Assembly: GCF_947623445.1 (NCBI RefSeq)
Contig: NC_135243.1
Coordinates: forward strand, 4,342,501 to 4,406,500
Reading direction: 5' to 3'
Source: Clavelina lepadiformis
Lineage: Eukaryota > Chordata > Ascidiacea > Aplousobranchia > Clavelinidae
DNA: 64,000 nucleotides
The notes beneath the pieces are model-generated. The model did not search any database, was not told the DNA's origin, and worked only from the letters and a program-made list of their open reading frames with translations. This document shows, in pieces, positions 32,276 through 46,616 of this stretch. Position 1 is the first letter of the stretch. The number at the start of each line of letters is the position of its first letter. Made by a program: the position numbers and the translations under genes.

Positions 32276-35200
32276 TTATTGACAATTTTTTTCGTGTTTC
32301 GCAAGGTCTCGTTTTTGACAATAGCCTTTTTTGCACTTCGAGCATACGTGAGCAAAGTCGTGGGTGTGTTTTCTTTGAGTATGTTGGAGATGGGACGGTC
32401 GACTACTAAAAGACATTGGACAATATTTGCATTTGTAAGGTCGTTCCCCGGTATGTGTGCGTTCGTGTATTTTCAAAACGTCGGCGCGTTTAAACATTTT
32501 ACCACAGTGCCGGCATTTGTGAGTGCATACACCCGAGTGCTTGGTCATGTGACGTTTAAGATCCCATGATTGCCCAAATTTTGCGTCACAAACGGAACAT
32601 GCATATTTTAAATGCTTTTCGTGAACTTGGCGGACGTGTCTTTTCAAGAAAGCTGACTGGGAGAACTCCTTACCGCACTGTTTGCAAGGGTACGTTTGGT
32701 GGGTGAGTTCGTGAACACGTAAATGTTTCTTAGAAGCGAATCCTTTTTTGCAAGTTTTGCATATAAAATGCTTTTCATCCTGTAGTAAAACGTCTTTGCT
32801 GACACTGGAAGAAGCAGCTTCATCCGCAGGAGCACTTAATTTGCATTCAGGTAGTTTTTCACAAAGAGTCTCTGCTTGCTTGCTTTCTAAATGTCTGAAC
32901 AAAGCTCTGCCGTTGAAGAAAACTTTCGCACACTCATCACAAGGTATAATATCATCAATGTCTGAAACAAAAACCACGGAAATAATGTTCATACGAGCAA
33001 CCAATAGTTTTTGCATCTGTACTAAAGTATATAGCCTACCGTATTGCTTTGCATACATTGCTTTATACGACTAAATACAGTATGTAGTTTTAAGATGTTT
33101 AGAAATAATGTACAGAACAACATATTAAACAAATTAATCATGGACTTACGCAATTTTGTGCATATAATTTCTCCAGTGCTTTTCCTACTTTCTTTCCGTT
33201 TTTTAGATGGTGTAGCATAAAATTGCGGCTCTTCAGCAACTAAAATTTCTGTTCCGCTGACAATGGGTTTCGTCGTGCCGTGATATACTTTGCCAAGTTG
33301 CTCAAATGCTATCACATTACTTTCTTCCTTGCTTCTAGAAAATTAATCGGTTCGATTTTGTTATCTTTTAATTACAGTATTTTGATAAATTAATAACATT
33401 ACTGTATTTATAGGCAGATTGTTTTTGTTACAGAAATTTTATACTCAACTCTGAAACATACAAAGTCTAACAACATTAAGTCTAAGAAACACAAGTCTGA
33501 TGAAAATGGTGTTTTGAGATTGTTAGATTAAACGACTAGCCATTTAAAGTTCGTGTTTTTTAAACTGAGAAGCAATAAAAAAGATTGATTAACGGTTGAG
33601 ATATTTTAGAATTAGATATAAATGGCAAAAACAAAATGTTGGTTTTATATTTAGAATATATTTTTAAATACATTTTAATGCAATATTTTTCAAGTACCTG
33701 TTATAACTACTTACAAGCTCAACATTTCATAACAGTGAGAAAGATTTAAAAAATGTGTTAAAATTCTATTTTACAACTAATTGCTGTAACTATCCACTAC
33801 GAAATGGAAACAAGATCAAGAATATAAAAGACAAAGTAAACTTCAAAAAGTTTTACCTTGCGAACTTAACGTATCTTAGCCAGTTACTTTTCTTTTCATC
33901 TGAGCCGTCAATACAATGTGAAAGTTCCCCGTCTGTGTATATCTGCAGCAATCATCAAAAAAGTGAGTGTAGTTTACTATTTTGCAAGCAAGATTTAACA
34001 ACTGATAAACCGTGCAAACTTGAAATGCCGATTGCCTATATTTGTCAACCTCGTTCAACATATGTTCTAATGTTATGAAATGTGCATTTCAAACAAAATA
34101 TTCCTTTTTTCTAACGTAATGCCCGTTGTTAACTTAAATTTATGTTGTGTATATTTTGAGGAAACCTAACTATTACATTTTCGTCTTTTGTCTTTTGGTT
34201 TTTGTCAATGTGCTACATTTATGACCAAGACATCGGAACGGGGCAAGCTGTCGAAAGTTGATAAAAACAGCATGAAAACAAACTTAAGATATTTAGAAAT
34301 GTTTTGCGATTAAGCGTAGCTGAAAAATCGTCCAATGTGCTTACTATCGTTGTTTATTGTTTACAAGTGTCAACAAAATAATACTTTTACCCACCTGCCA
34401 CGCGTATCCTTCTTGAACAGCTAGGGTTAGTTGTGTCAGGTTTTTTATGTCGACAAGGTCACCTTCTAAAGGACCAAAAATTGAGTCTTTCTCAAAATCC
34501 TTTTCTGTCCAAACTCCAAGTCTGCCAGGAAAGGCGTGTGATGGCCCGATGGTTATCCCGGCTGGGCAGGTTCGCCGGGCTCGTTCATCAGTGTTCTGTA
34601 ACGTAATCGTTGAGGTATCGTGTTATGAAGAGTCTTTTCCGAAAATCGTAAAAGAATCGCCCGTTTATCACAAAAGTCTTGCAAATGAGTTAACCGTGTT
34701 AACAATTTGTCTAAAGTCTCCCACCGTAACGCCATCATCACAAACGTCATAAAGCACTTCTCGGTATTTATGACGTCAAAATGTAAAACCATTATGGTAA
34801 GATCAAATACGGATCTTACAAAATTGAGCGGAATCGTATGTTTTTTACGAAATCATCAGAAAAAATTTAGTATTTCGTTTGTAAGATAAAAGTACCCTAT
34901 GTTTGAAGCAAGTTAATTGTTTCAAAAATCGTGATGACTCGGATCAAGCTTGACTCGACTTTCCACACACTGGCCTGGACTAAACACAGAGTGCTTTTGA
35001 GCGAAGAAAATACACTTCTTTCGTCCAAATATATTATACAGCAAAGTGTAACTTGAAATTAAAAATGTTTGTCTAAAACTCTCTGGGAAAGCAAAACATA
35101 TAAAAAAATCAGTATTTTTGTTTTTGGTAAGATTTGGTTTTACTGGTATCGGTAATTTGGTACTTGATTTGAGTCGGATTACTTCATTCAAACGACATAA

Positions 35201-37100
35201 TTTGAGTCTTGAAAGATAAATAACTTAACTTGACACGCAAATTGAGTTTTATGACTTTGTTACGAAGCTGATATCAATCAAGAGGTGACAACTGACAAGG
35301 TTTAAATGACTCCCCATTTCCATGCTTCGTCTGATAAATACAATGAGCAAGGTTAATGGAGTTGCTTTGGAGTCGGAACAGAGAAAATGTTAAAACTTTT
35401 CCTTTTTGTTTTCAAAAACCGCCTTTATCCAGTTTGATGCGTCCCCAGATTAAACGATTGTCACAACCAATTTTTTACGCTCACTTATGGTTAATTTCAT
35501 TGTAAGTGTATAATTAGTCTATAATAATGTAACAGGAACATCCATACTGTATATTGTACAGGAGCCAGCGCGGGAAAACAAAAAAAAGTCATAAACATAC
35601 TCAGCTACTCACCCATTTCACGAGAGTATCAACCACGATAACCATTGTTCTAATTTTTCGTATCCCAGTTTGTAAGTTGTTGTTAATTTTTCTTTAAACG
35701 AACAGAAACTACAGAAATCTACCTTAAAGTTATCTTACTGCACATTCTTATGATACAATCTAAACAATAGTATATGGAAATTGATTCTTTCATCTAAGTA
35801 CGTCGGGCAACCGGATCTTAAATGCAAACGGTTTTAAACATAAATATAGACAATTATTGATCATACAGCTAGTTGTAAAATTTTAACAGTTTTGATTTGG
35901 AGGACTGATACATGCAGTAAGTTTAACGTAGCCAACTGGGGTTTAAGTGCAGTTAGATTTAGATTACAAAGAAAATTTAGGTTAGGTTTAAGCTACAATA
36001 TGTTATAAATTTTAAGTTATATTTACAGAAAGCAGTAAAAATGTGCTATTTTTCCAGTGAAATAATAACAGCTTAATATATTTTTCGAAAGGTAACAATG
36101 GGTAAATGGTAAATGGTAACAATGAAACAATGGTAGAACCTTTTTACCTGGCACAACTGTATCTTATAAATAACTTGGTATAGCGTGACCTGTAATACAA
36201 CAAGGCCAAGTGGACCAATGAGATAGTCTTGATGACATTTTCATATACAGAAGATTTTACAAGAAATCGAAAAACAGGCACTGGTAACTGTAATCACGCC
36301 AGTGTTTAATTTGTGCGAGTATTAAGTGAAACTTGCCTACTAGTGTACGTAACATAAAAACCTCCACCTACACCTACTAACTAAGGTGAGTAATCTTTAA
36401 ACCTGGCTTGCAATAAATTCTGTCTGACTACCAGTAGCTGTTTTTCTTTGAGGAGCCTTCTTCTACTGTAGATTACTTTGGTTATTTTCAGTTTTATTAA
36501 TTGTTTTAAGGTTGACATCCTTTGCTTAATTATGACGTCATGGTGTTTTGCCAGACGCCGTGTTGCGCCTGAAACACAATGATGTGTGTTTCAGTAATCT
36601 TTCATAGTGGTCACAGCAGTATGCAAGAAATACAGCAGAAGGCTGTAGAAGGCTGAAATAAATGTACGTTGGAAGCTACTTTTCACAGTTTCTCGGTCAC
36701 CTAAGTTAAATTTTATAACAAAGTAACCAGAGCGTAACTTAAAGCTTTTTCTTAATCTAAATCTAACTTCAGTTAAAACCTAAATAGCTTAACTCAATTT
36801 TTGTATTGCCTACCCATAGCCCATTCCTCTAACTTTACCGCCTGTCTTGGACAATGGGTTATGTGACCAATTGACCAGCGAGCTTGTGGTGAAATGTTCA
36901 CCTTGATTTCACCAGTTTCTTTAACGTTGCAATTAACTTCTTTGGCTCAAGTTTTGTTCTATCTTGGGTATTGGCCTGATTTGCCACTTTTACATTAGGG
37001 TCGAGGTAATCGTAATCGTTATTTGAAATCAATTGTCTGTTGTTTTGCTATATGAACAAATCCCAGATTTACAAACCGGTTTCCAATCGAAACCTTTATT
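32200..37100 (+). repeat. Left outer arm (contains copy A)
   Basis: Inverted partner of about 57.1-61.9 kb: exon lengths of copies A and E agree (201, 86, 185 bp) and intron and upstream blocks match in inverted orientation. Arm ends are approximate. Confidence 0.7.
32276..34595 (-). CDS. PRDM9-like copy A: PR/SET domain plus six C2H2 fingers (5' end unresolved)
   Basis: Exons: 34595-34395 (201 bp), 33942-33857 (86), 33334-33150 (185), 32961-32276 (686); phases agree and give 385 codons. The first three encode a PR/SET domain like PRDM7/9: [29 protein letters not shown], then E-S-N-V-I-A-F. The segment that reads ELLVWY in PRDM9 is EILVAEE here, so methyltransferase activity is doubtful. The last exon begins with a degenerate Cys/His unit and then six fingers, the last ending HEKNC. 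No start codon is in frame before exon 1; an ATG-ATG-GCG at 34738 that corresponds to the start of copy E runs into this exon in another frame, so either a small intron is missed or the 5' end is broken. Confidence 0.78.
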
Positions 37101-37184
37101 TTAACAATCAGCTTTAGATGACCTTAAAATGAATGAAACACTTACTCGTAAATTTATACTTGTTTACGGTTAAAGCAAGTAAGT
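34596..37184. other. Upstream of PRDM copy A; inverted match to 57.1-59.3 kb
   Basis: No gene is seen. Short blocks (for example 36420-36560 and 36830-36880) recur in inverted orientation at about 58.0-58.15 and 57.13-57.18 kb, so this is part of the large inverted duplication. Confidence 0.55.
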
Positions 37185-37192
37185 GTAATCAG

Positions 37193-37796
37193 TAGGGCAA
37201 CCAGTTTTTTGACCTAAAAAGTTTAAATTTTGACCTTAAAATTTGCAAATTTTGACCTTATTTTGACCTAAAAAGTTTAAATTTTGACCTTATTTTGAAA
37301 AACGTTATACTGATAGTCTCTACAGTGTCTACAGCAAATTTCTAATCTAAAGCTGCATTTAAAATTGACAAAACGCTTTTCTAGTGTTGACTTTTTTTCG
37401 TTTCTGCGTATTAAGATTGACAACTTGCAGTTTCAAATGCAATGCCGTCACATCGTGACGTCACCAGACGCGCTGAAAGGCCTTCCCTCTCTTTGTGGCT
37501 TTGGTTCTAAGTATAATGTGGGGCACTGGAATTGTTTGCGTTACAAGAAAAGAGAAAAACGGAAGAATAATATTACAAAATGGTTACAAAATTACAAGTT
37601 TAATAGATTTTGACCTAAAAAGAAGACCTAAAGAAACAATTTGACCGTATTTTGACCTAACGTAACATTTTGACTTTATTTGACCTAATAACTTCTATAC
37701 CACACGTCGTACAAAGCTGAAATTTGTTTTGTGCTTGTTTGATAGCATTCTGAGCAGGTTAAAAAAAATTGACCATATTGACTTTTGGTTGCCCTA
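37193..37796. mobile_element. hAT-like MITE (604 bp) with internal TTTTGACCT repeats
   Basis: Exact 8-bp target duplications (gtaatcag; 37185-37192 and 37797-37804) enclose terminal inverted repeats beginning TAGGGCAACCA. Just inside are repeated TTTTGACCTAAAAAG/TTTTGACCTTA units on both sides. No transposase is recognised in the central 83-codon open stretch. The 8-bp duplication suggests hAT-family mobilisation. Confidence 0.8.
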
Positions 37797-37859
37797 GTAA
37801 TCAGTAATTACCTTAGTAACTAAATAAATACGTAAATAAGTATAAACGTTTAATAAATA

Positions 37860-40800
37860 TTCGAAAACATGGTTAAATAGTTTCATTCATCAAACAGCAA
37901 ATCCAGCTTATAATTGTACGTCATTATAAATTGAAATTTAAGTTGTTATATATTAAATACCAGACATGACAATATTACAGACATGTTCCAGCTTTACATC
38001 GATGTCAAAATTGACCTATTCCTTAAACACACTTGTGTTACCCTAATTTCAGGAAAATATGAAACAAAGTTCCAAAAATCGATGTCATAATTAATTTAAA
38101 TCCGATATTGTGACCAGTTTATGAAGGCCTGTGATATCATTTACGCATTTATTTACCAGTTTCAATTTTCCTTTAAAGGCTGTTCAAGGTCTTTTTATAT
38201 TTTTTTGTAGCTTTACAACAGAAAAAACGGCTCGTTAAAATATAATATTTGCATGAATTTTAATCATGGACATGAAAAAAAGTTACTTATTGTTCAGCTT
38301 TACAGAAATAAATTATAAATCACCAAAACATTTGACAAAAACTTTCCAACGTTGTCTGGTGAAACTTGCAGACATGTTGAGAGTAAAAAAATTGGCAAAT
38401 CACTCAGTTACAAACCACTTCAACACAATTTCAACATTTCTCGCAGGTATTAAAATCATTACAAAACAAACACGATAAAAATGCGATCGATAATTAATTA
38501 CATAAATATCGTAAATTACATAGAAATAAAAAATTATTAAGATTATAAATAATCAAAAATATTAATAATAATCAGTAAAATAGACTTTATCACTTTTTAT
38601 AGCTTCACAGAAAACCTGTCTTTTAACGGTGATTGTTGACAAATTTTATTTAAATTAAAAACATACAAAACACGTTCAATTAATATTTACATTTTCTTCA
38701 TTAAGCTTTAGTCAAGTTAACGCAAGCTTATGTAATATCTCTACACATGTTTCAGAAGCTATCTTATAGGTTTAAAAGGTTTGTCGCGTATCGAGCATAT
38801 ATGGGCAAAGAACTTGATGTGTCGACTGACAATAGGCGTTTTTAAATGACAAACATTCCTTGCATTGTTACGTTGTGTGCGTTTATTTGCTTTTAAATGG
38901 TTAGGCCACGTCGGTGTGTTGTATTATGCTGTGTATCGTCAAACGATGTGATATAAAACAACACACAAAATTAGAGCGGCTTTCTTGAGCTATAAACAAA
39001 ATTTTTGTTGCAGATGTCCAATGTGGTTGGACGACGTGCCGCTTGATAGAGAATTGAATGTCTTGTTTGAAGATTAACTTTCCTGCTGCGTCTTATTAAA
39101 TAGTTTTTTTTTCTTGAATTTCTTCTTGAAAATTTTAAAATCAAATTCCTTTATCCAGAATGATATAAAATGTGTCTCTTCAACTCGATAGAACTCTTCG
39201 CGGAAAAACCACATAACCTGCACGTCCACTGTCGTCTTCTGATTCTCGTCTTCGTATTCTTTTTCATTAAATGCCTTTTTAGACCTTTTTGGTTGAAAAA
39301 AAAAAATGATTTTACGTTTGTCGCAAGCTTGTAAAGTTGATAAAGTTAAAAATAAAAACATAGCTAAATTTTAGTTTACGATCTAGTTTTTGTTCATCAG
39401 AGCCCGAACTGTACCCAGGATGTTGCTCGTAGATAAACTTACTTATGCTCTTGGGTTCTTTCAGTTGTAAAACATCTTTCATTTGCATTCTTTTTGATTT
39501 CTTTGGAAATATACCAAGTAACTCAGCATACCTCTTCTCATACCAAAACAGAATTTCCGATTTACTTGAAATAATTTTTATTGCGCGGAAATAAATCTTG
39601 CCTTGGTACTGGTATGCTTGTACATTTTGTTCCTTTGCATTCCTAAAAATATTAACATTTCACAAAATGTTTCATAGATATTATACAAGAATAGTGAAGC
39701 CTATGTGCAACTTTATAATTCAATAACGCTTTAATCGACAATGCATGTTTGAACAGTGTCAGAGGTGATCGCTGAATTATAAAAGGCGTCTGTTTAGATT
39801 GGGATTTTCATTGTTCCCACCCAATGAGCCAATGAGCTTATCATGAACAAAGTCAACAAATCTCACCTTGCGCGACGGATGTATTTCAGCCAGCTACTTT
39901 TTCTCTCCTCTCTTGCATCTAAACAATGTGAAAGCTTCCCATTCTTGTAAATCTGCAAAGATCAGTAGGACATAAATATTTTTATGAAAACGCTTATTCC
40001 ACGGTTATATGCTTGTCCTTACAAAATCAATTACAGATCATGCAAATTACAGATGTGCAATGGTACATGTAAGTTATCGCGCAAGAAAAAAATTCAAAGG
40101 CAAACTAAACGGTCATATGGCTTTACTAAATCAATAGTGTCAACTGTCAACGTGTGTTTATGTGAAGTAAACCAGTTTATTTTATCTCGTCACACTCACC
40201 CCCCAAGGGAAACCGCCTTCATACGACAGAAGAAATCTTTTCATATTGTACTGGTTGATATATTCGCCCTCGTATGGCCCAAACACTGTATTCTTCGGGA
40301 AGTCTGTATCAGTCCATGCACCATCTCCACCAGGTTGAACACTTGATGGTCCGATGTTTATGCCTGGGGGGCAGGTGCGAAGTGCTCGGTTCGGCAAACC
40401 CTACAAAGTCCAAGTTGGAAATCATGCAAAAAGTGAAAATTATACGCATGGCATTTACTTAAGAAACAGGATCATTAATCAAAACGACAACAACATTAAT
40501 GACTTTAAAACAAACAGAGCAAATAAAAATTGCTTCAATTTACCCATTTTATAAGTTTGTTATAAATTTGTGGGTAAGACCCATGAGTAGGGCAAGCGCC
40601 TACCCAGCGTTGTTCGCAATCGTCACAATCTGTAAAATGCAAAAGATTGTCACTAAAACTTATGTAACATCTACCCAAGGGAACTTCGGTAACATTTTTT
40701 CAGTCTAGCAACTTTTCGGAACAAGCTGGCATAATTCTTTTTAAATATTAAGGAATAAAATTGCTTTGAAATAAAAATGTCATTCTATGCTTTTAGGAAA

Positions 40801-43800
40801 GGGTTTAAAGTATTTAAGCGTTAATTTGAGTTTTAATGTAATGTTTCAATATGTATCGAAGCATTCAAAAGTTTATCGTAAAACCCTTTTACATATATTC
40901 GTTTCCGTTTGAAATAGATTTCTTTAAATAACAATTGAATTTTGCGAAACAACGAGATTTATTAACTCGATGTGATAAGCTTGTTTGGGTCAGGATTAAT
41001 AATAGTTCAATTATTTCTATGCTTCAACAGATTTCACTCAAAGCCTGCAGTTAACATTTCACCTCATATAAGAAGTGTTTGTCTATGCGTTTTATACTTA
41101 TTTTAAGATTTAAAACTAATAAACTTCTCGTAATTAGCTCATATCTAATCGGTTTTTCATTTAGTTTATCATTTAACATTACAAAAACTATAATTCCCCA
41201 TAGACCTACACAAATGCTTATGACAGATTTGAATATACAAGTCCTTGATTAAAAGTTCTTACATAAGTAATCATCCTCATTCAAAACTACAAGATCTTCT
41301 TTTTTCGTTCCAATTCCAAGTCGATCAATATATCTAATGACTCCCTGAAAAAGAATTAACGCCATTTAATTCTTTACGGATTACCAGAAAAATGATAGAA
41401 AAAAGCTGAATTCCTTCTACGCCAACACCAACCAGCGCTCAAAAGCAACACGCAATAGTGCTAATTGTTTATGTTCATTATATAAGTGCCTTATATGGTG
41501 GCCGCTAGTTCCTAATCTTGTTGTTTAATAATTCCTTAAGATGTGAAATTAAATTTACTGGAATCTCTAACTTTCGTGAAAATAACTTATATTTGTATAA
41601 GATTGCATCAGATATCTAATCATCAACAATTATAAAGAACTTATTAATATAACCTTGATAAAGCAAACTTCCAAAAACAAATGTTTGAAGCGATTATAAT
41701 TGATTTAGATTACGATCGATTATGTCAAGTTGTGTTTTGCGCTTTCGAGACGAACAAGTATCTTTGTTATACATTGCTCGATCACTCTGCTTTCATATAT
41801 TTTCTATATCTTTGTTTGTATATATTGTAATGAGTCTAACAACAAAATTGGAAATACTGATAATAGGACTAATTACAGTATGGCGAGAAGTAAAGATCGC
41901 AAATGAACGATAAATCGCAAAAACAATTAGAATTAAACGAACAATACAGGTGTGTTTCTGCGGCAACGTGCAAGGCCTGTTCAGGACAACTGACCAAACA
42001 TTATGGCGAGATTCATCAAATAATGAGATAACTCTAACTATCGATATAGCCCAACAACAACCTGCTTTGTAACCGAGAGTTGAGTAATATGAATAAGAAA
42101 AGCAATGGAGCAAATTGGTGCTTATTGTAATACCTTTTACAAAGTCATACTTGCATTAGAATTGGTTATGTGATATGCAAACAAGTACACTTTCAAACTG
42201 TCTATGAAAAATATAGAATTATACCAACTTACAAATTGTGGTTCGTCATTGGTTTGCATTTTGCGATTTCTGGAAACTGAAATTTCAAACCTTCAGGAAA
42301 GCAAAGTCGCTTAAAATGGACAGATGTCGTAACTTTCCTTCTCGTCAAATACAAAAAGTATGAAACTATAAACAATCAAATACTTTTAATCGCTTTTGAC
42401 TTTTAACTTGACATGAAATTCTGCAAGGAAAAAAATTTAATTTATTTTATAACACTCTCTAAGTTGACATATACGACATTAAATAGATTTCTAAAATATA
42501 AAGTATTGTGTCCGTCTATCTCAAAGCCATGTGTCAAACTTCTGAACCTTCTGAACTTCAGAACCTCTGCCCTAAAATATGATAAAACTAAGGACTCAAG
42601 TGAAAATAAGGACATTTCTTAGAAAAAAGGTTTTGTATAACAACTTGCGATATGTATAATTCCAAGATAGCAGCTATAAAAATTTAAACAGCCACAAGGT
42701 TAAAATGATAAAATAAATTATACCCTACGACCAACTGCACTACAGCGAACGTAGCCAAACTAACATTATTGCACAAAAATGCGGGATAACACTTTTGCGT
42801 GCTGTGTGAATACAACACAATCTATGTTTCAGATTGCTGCTAGTCTGATACGAAACTTCAAAACCTTTCAAAAACTGGCTGTTAACAGTAAAACCTTTGC
42901 ACTGCATTTACCCAGCACAACACAGACCTTTCATGCAAACGACACAAGCCAACTAAAAGCACAAAGCATTGTACTTGGCTTTTAACCGCTTGATTTGCTG
43001 AAATTGGCGCGCTTTCTGAAATCAACCAATGGAAGTGAAGCATTGTTATAACTTTATAAGGTTATAGTTACGCATGGCTAATTAATTACACGTAGCTAGG
43101 TTCTATTGTTTTATCAAGCTGAGAGAGAAAATCCGATCACCAACTAACCTACTGTACTTTCAACAAAAAGAACTGGACAGTGCATTGTTGCTACAGAGCT
43201 CATCACAGTTGATTTTAAAAAACTGAAAAATTAAGCTTGGTTTGCCCGAGATCTTAGAATTGTAAAGTATTTTCAGTAATCTTCCACTAATTAGAGTGAA
43301 GATAAATTTGATGCTATCGCTTTTACCACCAATAAACGACAAATATAAATTAAAAGTTGTTGTTCATCTTTAATGCTAACACACATTGCATAAAAAACAG
43401 AACATAACTAACTGGTGTTGATTGATGACCAGTCGTGATAAAGAACAGCTTTTATTTTTCCGAAATTTCTGCTTTGAATGAAAACTAAGTTTAAAATGAA
43501 ATTCATGGCTGATGGCAAAAGATGTGTTTTCAATTTGGAAACATTTTTTGGAATCGTTGTATCAGTTATGTCAGGAACATTTAATGACAATGTTTTGAAA
43601 TACTTAAGGTAAAAAACTTTAAAACATACAATGTAAATATAGAATATATAAAACGATAAGCTGGTAAAATACCTTCAAACACTTCAAAAATGTAAAACTG
43701 GTTATTGTAAAAAGCTTGCCCAAGCAAGGTAATGAAACAAGCAAACCTAACTTAAAATTAGAATTTAAAGCAGTCTGTAGAAACAGGAATTCTTTCCACT

Positions 43801-44170
43801 AAAGCTTTGTCAATACAACCTGATAATACCCTCCAGGCTTCATCCCAGTCTTTTGTCTCCTTTTCAAACTATCTCACTTATTGTTCCTTTGTTCGTCTTC
43901 TATCTCCTATTCACCTATTGCTGGTATTGCACCTATTAATCTGTTTGACGCATTTTCTTTCCCTCGTATTCACACCTTTAAGTTTGTAAACTGCAAAAAA
44001 AAGCTTCCTTCAAAAGTAGTGGCAAACGATAAAAGCCCAACATGTAGACTGGATTTGCGAACTTACTTAACTGAAAAGGGCAAATCTGTCTGCCAGAGGT
44101 GCGATATAAACAATACAAGTCTTGTATGACCAGATAATACAGACAATAGAAAATGAGGTGTGAAGTTAAA
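37860..44170 (-). repeat. Tandem duplication unit carrying PRDM copy B
   Basis: Coding exons, introns and flanks match the unit at about 45.65-52.35 kb in the same orientation, with similarity extending past the genes on both sides. The unit ends are approximate. Confidence 0.7.
39151..42259 (-). CDS. PRDM9-like copy B: zinc knuckle, PR/SET, one C2H2 finger (271 aa)
   Basis: Exons: 42259-42233, 41344-41263, 40629-40544, 40400-40200, 39952-39867, 39642-39443, 39284-39151. All phases match. The protein opens with a short acidic leader, then the PRDM9-type pre-SET knuckle (YLYCDDCEQRW....C..HG, built across an intron), the PR/SET core (LPNRALRTCPPGINIGPS, FGPYEGEY, SSWLKYIRRAR, QNVQAYQYQGKIYFRA) and the EILFWYEKRYAELLG segment that aligns with the catalytic Tyr region of PRDM9. 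A single finger (CRLC....H...H) ends it. PRDM9 methylates H3K4/K36; the KRAB and SSXRD parts of vertebrate PRDM9 are missing, so a meiotic role is not implied. An acceptor directly before the ATG suggests trans-splicing. Confidence 0.82.
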
Positions 44171-46616
44171 GTTATTGGTTTACAGGTAATTGACTATGGC
44201 TGGTCAATTTCAAGTAAAAGATTGGCGAATTCAGATTTTTATGGTATTTATGAAAACTAAAAGCGCCATCAAGAGCTTATGCATATTTAATGTCGGTCTT
44301 AACAGTCCAGCCCAGATAGATTTTGCAATATGTTTCGCATTTTCGTAATATTTCAAGTAGTTTACGAAAGTTTTTCTTATATTCATTCAGTTATGGCTTA
44401 TTTTCTTTATCTAATATTTTTGTGGAATAATGACGCGCAGTCTTACCGTAATATAATGAAATGTAAACATGCTGTAGTCTAATGATGTTACACTATTTTC
44501 TTAATGTAATAAAATAACGCAGCAAAAAGCAACGTTCAACCTCAATAATTAAATTGATACATCATTTTGGATGTGGTGGGCAGTCGGGATTTGTTATTAA
44601 AGCTTTTTATGAAATATAAATCCACGTGGTGTAGCGACAAAACTTCCCGGTATGAAGATTGTTTAATGGCGTTCACTGAACATTGCAAGGTTCACCGATG
44701 TACATTGTGTTGGTTTATTTCGCCACGGCTTTGTTTGTTACGGTGTAATGTTCTATATATGGATCAACGGATGAATGATGATAAAATATTGTTCTAATAT
44801 TTATCAATATTTGTTCACATTAATCCACCGTTAATTAATTAAGATGCATTTAATAGATGAGCAAAATACAAGGGAATATTTTGTTAAGATGAGGGACAAG
44901 TCCAAAAACAAGTTGATTTTATGTGAAAGAACACTACTCACTGAATATCCTGGTAGAATAATTATAAAACTTACTTCTTGATTAGGTAATTATAAGCAAA
45001 ATAAAATCGCAAAATTGGCTTTAATTGTGACGTCGATGAAAGCTCTTGCGATGTCATAGACATAGGTAATCAGACAACATACTCAAATCAATAACTTTTG
45101 CAATAATCGTCTACGTCGTACCGTATATCAAGTATGTATCTGTTACAGTTATATAGGTTGCTCTGACTGGCAATAGCTTGATAGTTGACAGCTTATTGCC
45201 TTAAAACAGCATTTAGAAAGGTACCGGTTTGACGGGTAGCCTATGAAGTCCAAAGAATACCGTAACTTCACGGACGCGACTGATTGAGCTGCCGTATATT
45301 TTGTTTGTAAAACAATCGTAATTTATTCAGTTACATTGCTTCAGTTTTCTAATTTCTTCAAATGACGCTTAAATGAACCTAGCCTAAAATCCTATGACTT
45401 AGGATTTCAGTTAACTACCGCCCAAGGAAAGCAACAGCAGTAGCACCTTGAATATAATCTATAACATTACAAGAACCTTGATCTATCGATCAAGTAAACG
45501 TCACAATGGAGGCAAAAATTTTTTATTTTCTTCAATTTGTTTTCAAAAATATATTACCAGAATGTTAAGTTAATAATGTTTTTTCATATAAGATCAACTT
45601 GTTTTTATACTTGGTTCACACTTTAACGTTTACAAAATTGTTGAAATCAAAAAACTAAATGACTATTTCACTGTAAGTAGGTCACTGATTAAAACTGAAT
45701 CAAAAAATTAAACTATTCGTCTTAACTTGTGAACTTCAGAACCAAATTCCAAAATTGGTGGAATTAATATTTAACAGCCGATATTGAAACCAGTATGATG
45801 ACGTGTGACGTCAATTACAAAATAGTTTAATTTATAGCTTACAGTTTTACAATAAAGTTTTATAATTTGTAATCATGCCATGTTCTTTTTAAGGCTATTC
45901 AAAGTTTTTTTGGATGTAGATTTACGACAAAAAAATATCATTTCTTATACTCAGCTTCGCAATCACTATATTGGAAATCACTGAACGCAGTTACGTTTGA
46001 TTTTTAAAAATTTGCAGAAGTGTTAGGTAATTATTATGTGGCAGTTATGAAACAGTCCTACGCAATTACAACAGTTTCAGCAAGTGAGAAATTTATTACA
46101 AACAAGCAAACACGATAAAAGTTCGATCACTCAAAAAATAAATTACGGTCAACAAAAAATATGATTTCATTGTAGAATCAATTAATACATTACAAATGTA
46201 ATACATTACTTACATACAAAACCGTTCTTATATCAACCAACCATAAAAAAATATCAGTGATATAGAATTTTCATGAAAACACTTTTCCGAAGTCACAGCA
46301 AAAACTTGCCTTTTAGCGATGATTGTTGATGAAGTTTATTTAAAGAAAAAACATATACTTATGTGATAACTTTACACGTGTTTCTGAAACTCTCTTGTAC
46401 GATTAACACTAGAAGCCGTGGCCAGAAGACACAAAATCCAAACGTCTTCTTTAAATTACATGAACTTTTGTTTGCAGATGTATCACGTGATTGAACTTTT
46501 TTTGCTACGTGGTTGACGCGGTTGTCTCAAGTTTATATCTCCACGCAGAAAAAGTTGTTTTACAAAAGTATTGCTTACTTTCCTAAATGCATGTTTACAA
46601 GTTTAACAAGCTTGCT
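42260..46616. other. Spacer between PRDM copies B and C
   Basis: No gene is seen. The left part (to about 44.17 kb) is a direct repeat of the region upstream of copy C (about 49.9-52.35 kb). About 44.2-45.6 kb is unique, and 45.65-46.6 kb repeats the region downstream of copy B. Confidence 0.55.

Noticed and set aside
34447..34752. A 101-codon plus-strand frame
   Set aside because: It is the opposite strand of the first PR/SET exon of copy A and its upstream sequence.
39074..39361. A 95-codon Lys/Phe-rich frame on the minus strand
   Set aside because: It overlaps the finger exon of copy B (39284-39151) in a different frame; the finger frame matches copies C and D and fits the splice phase.
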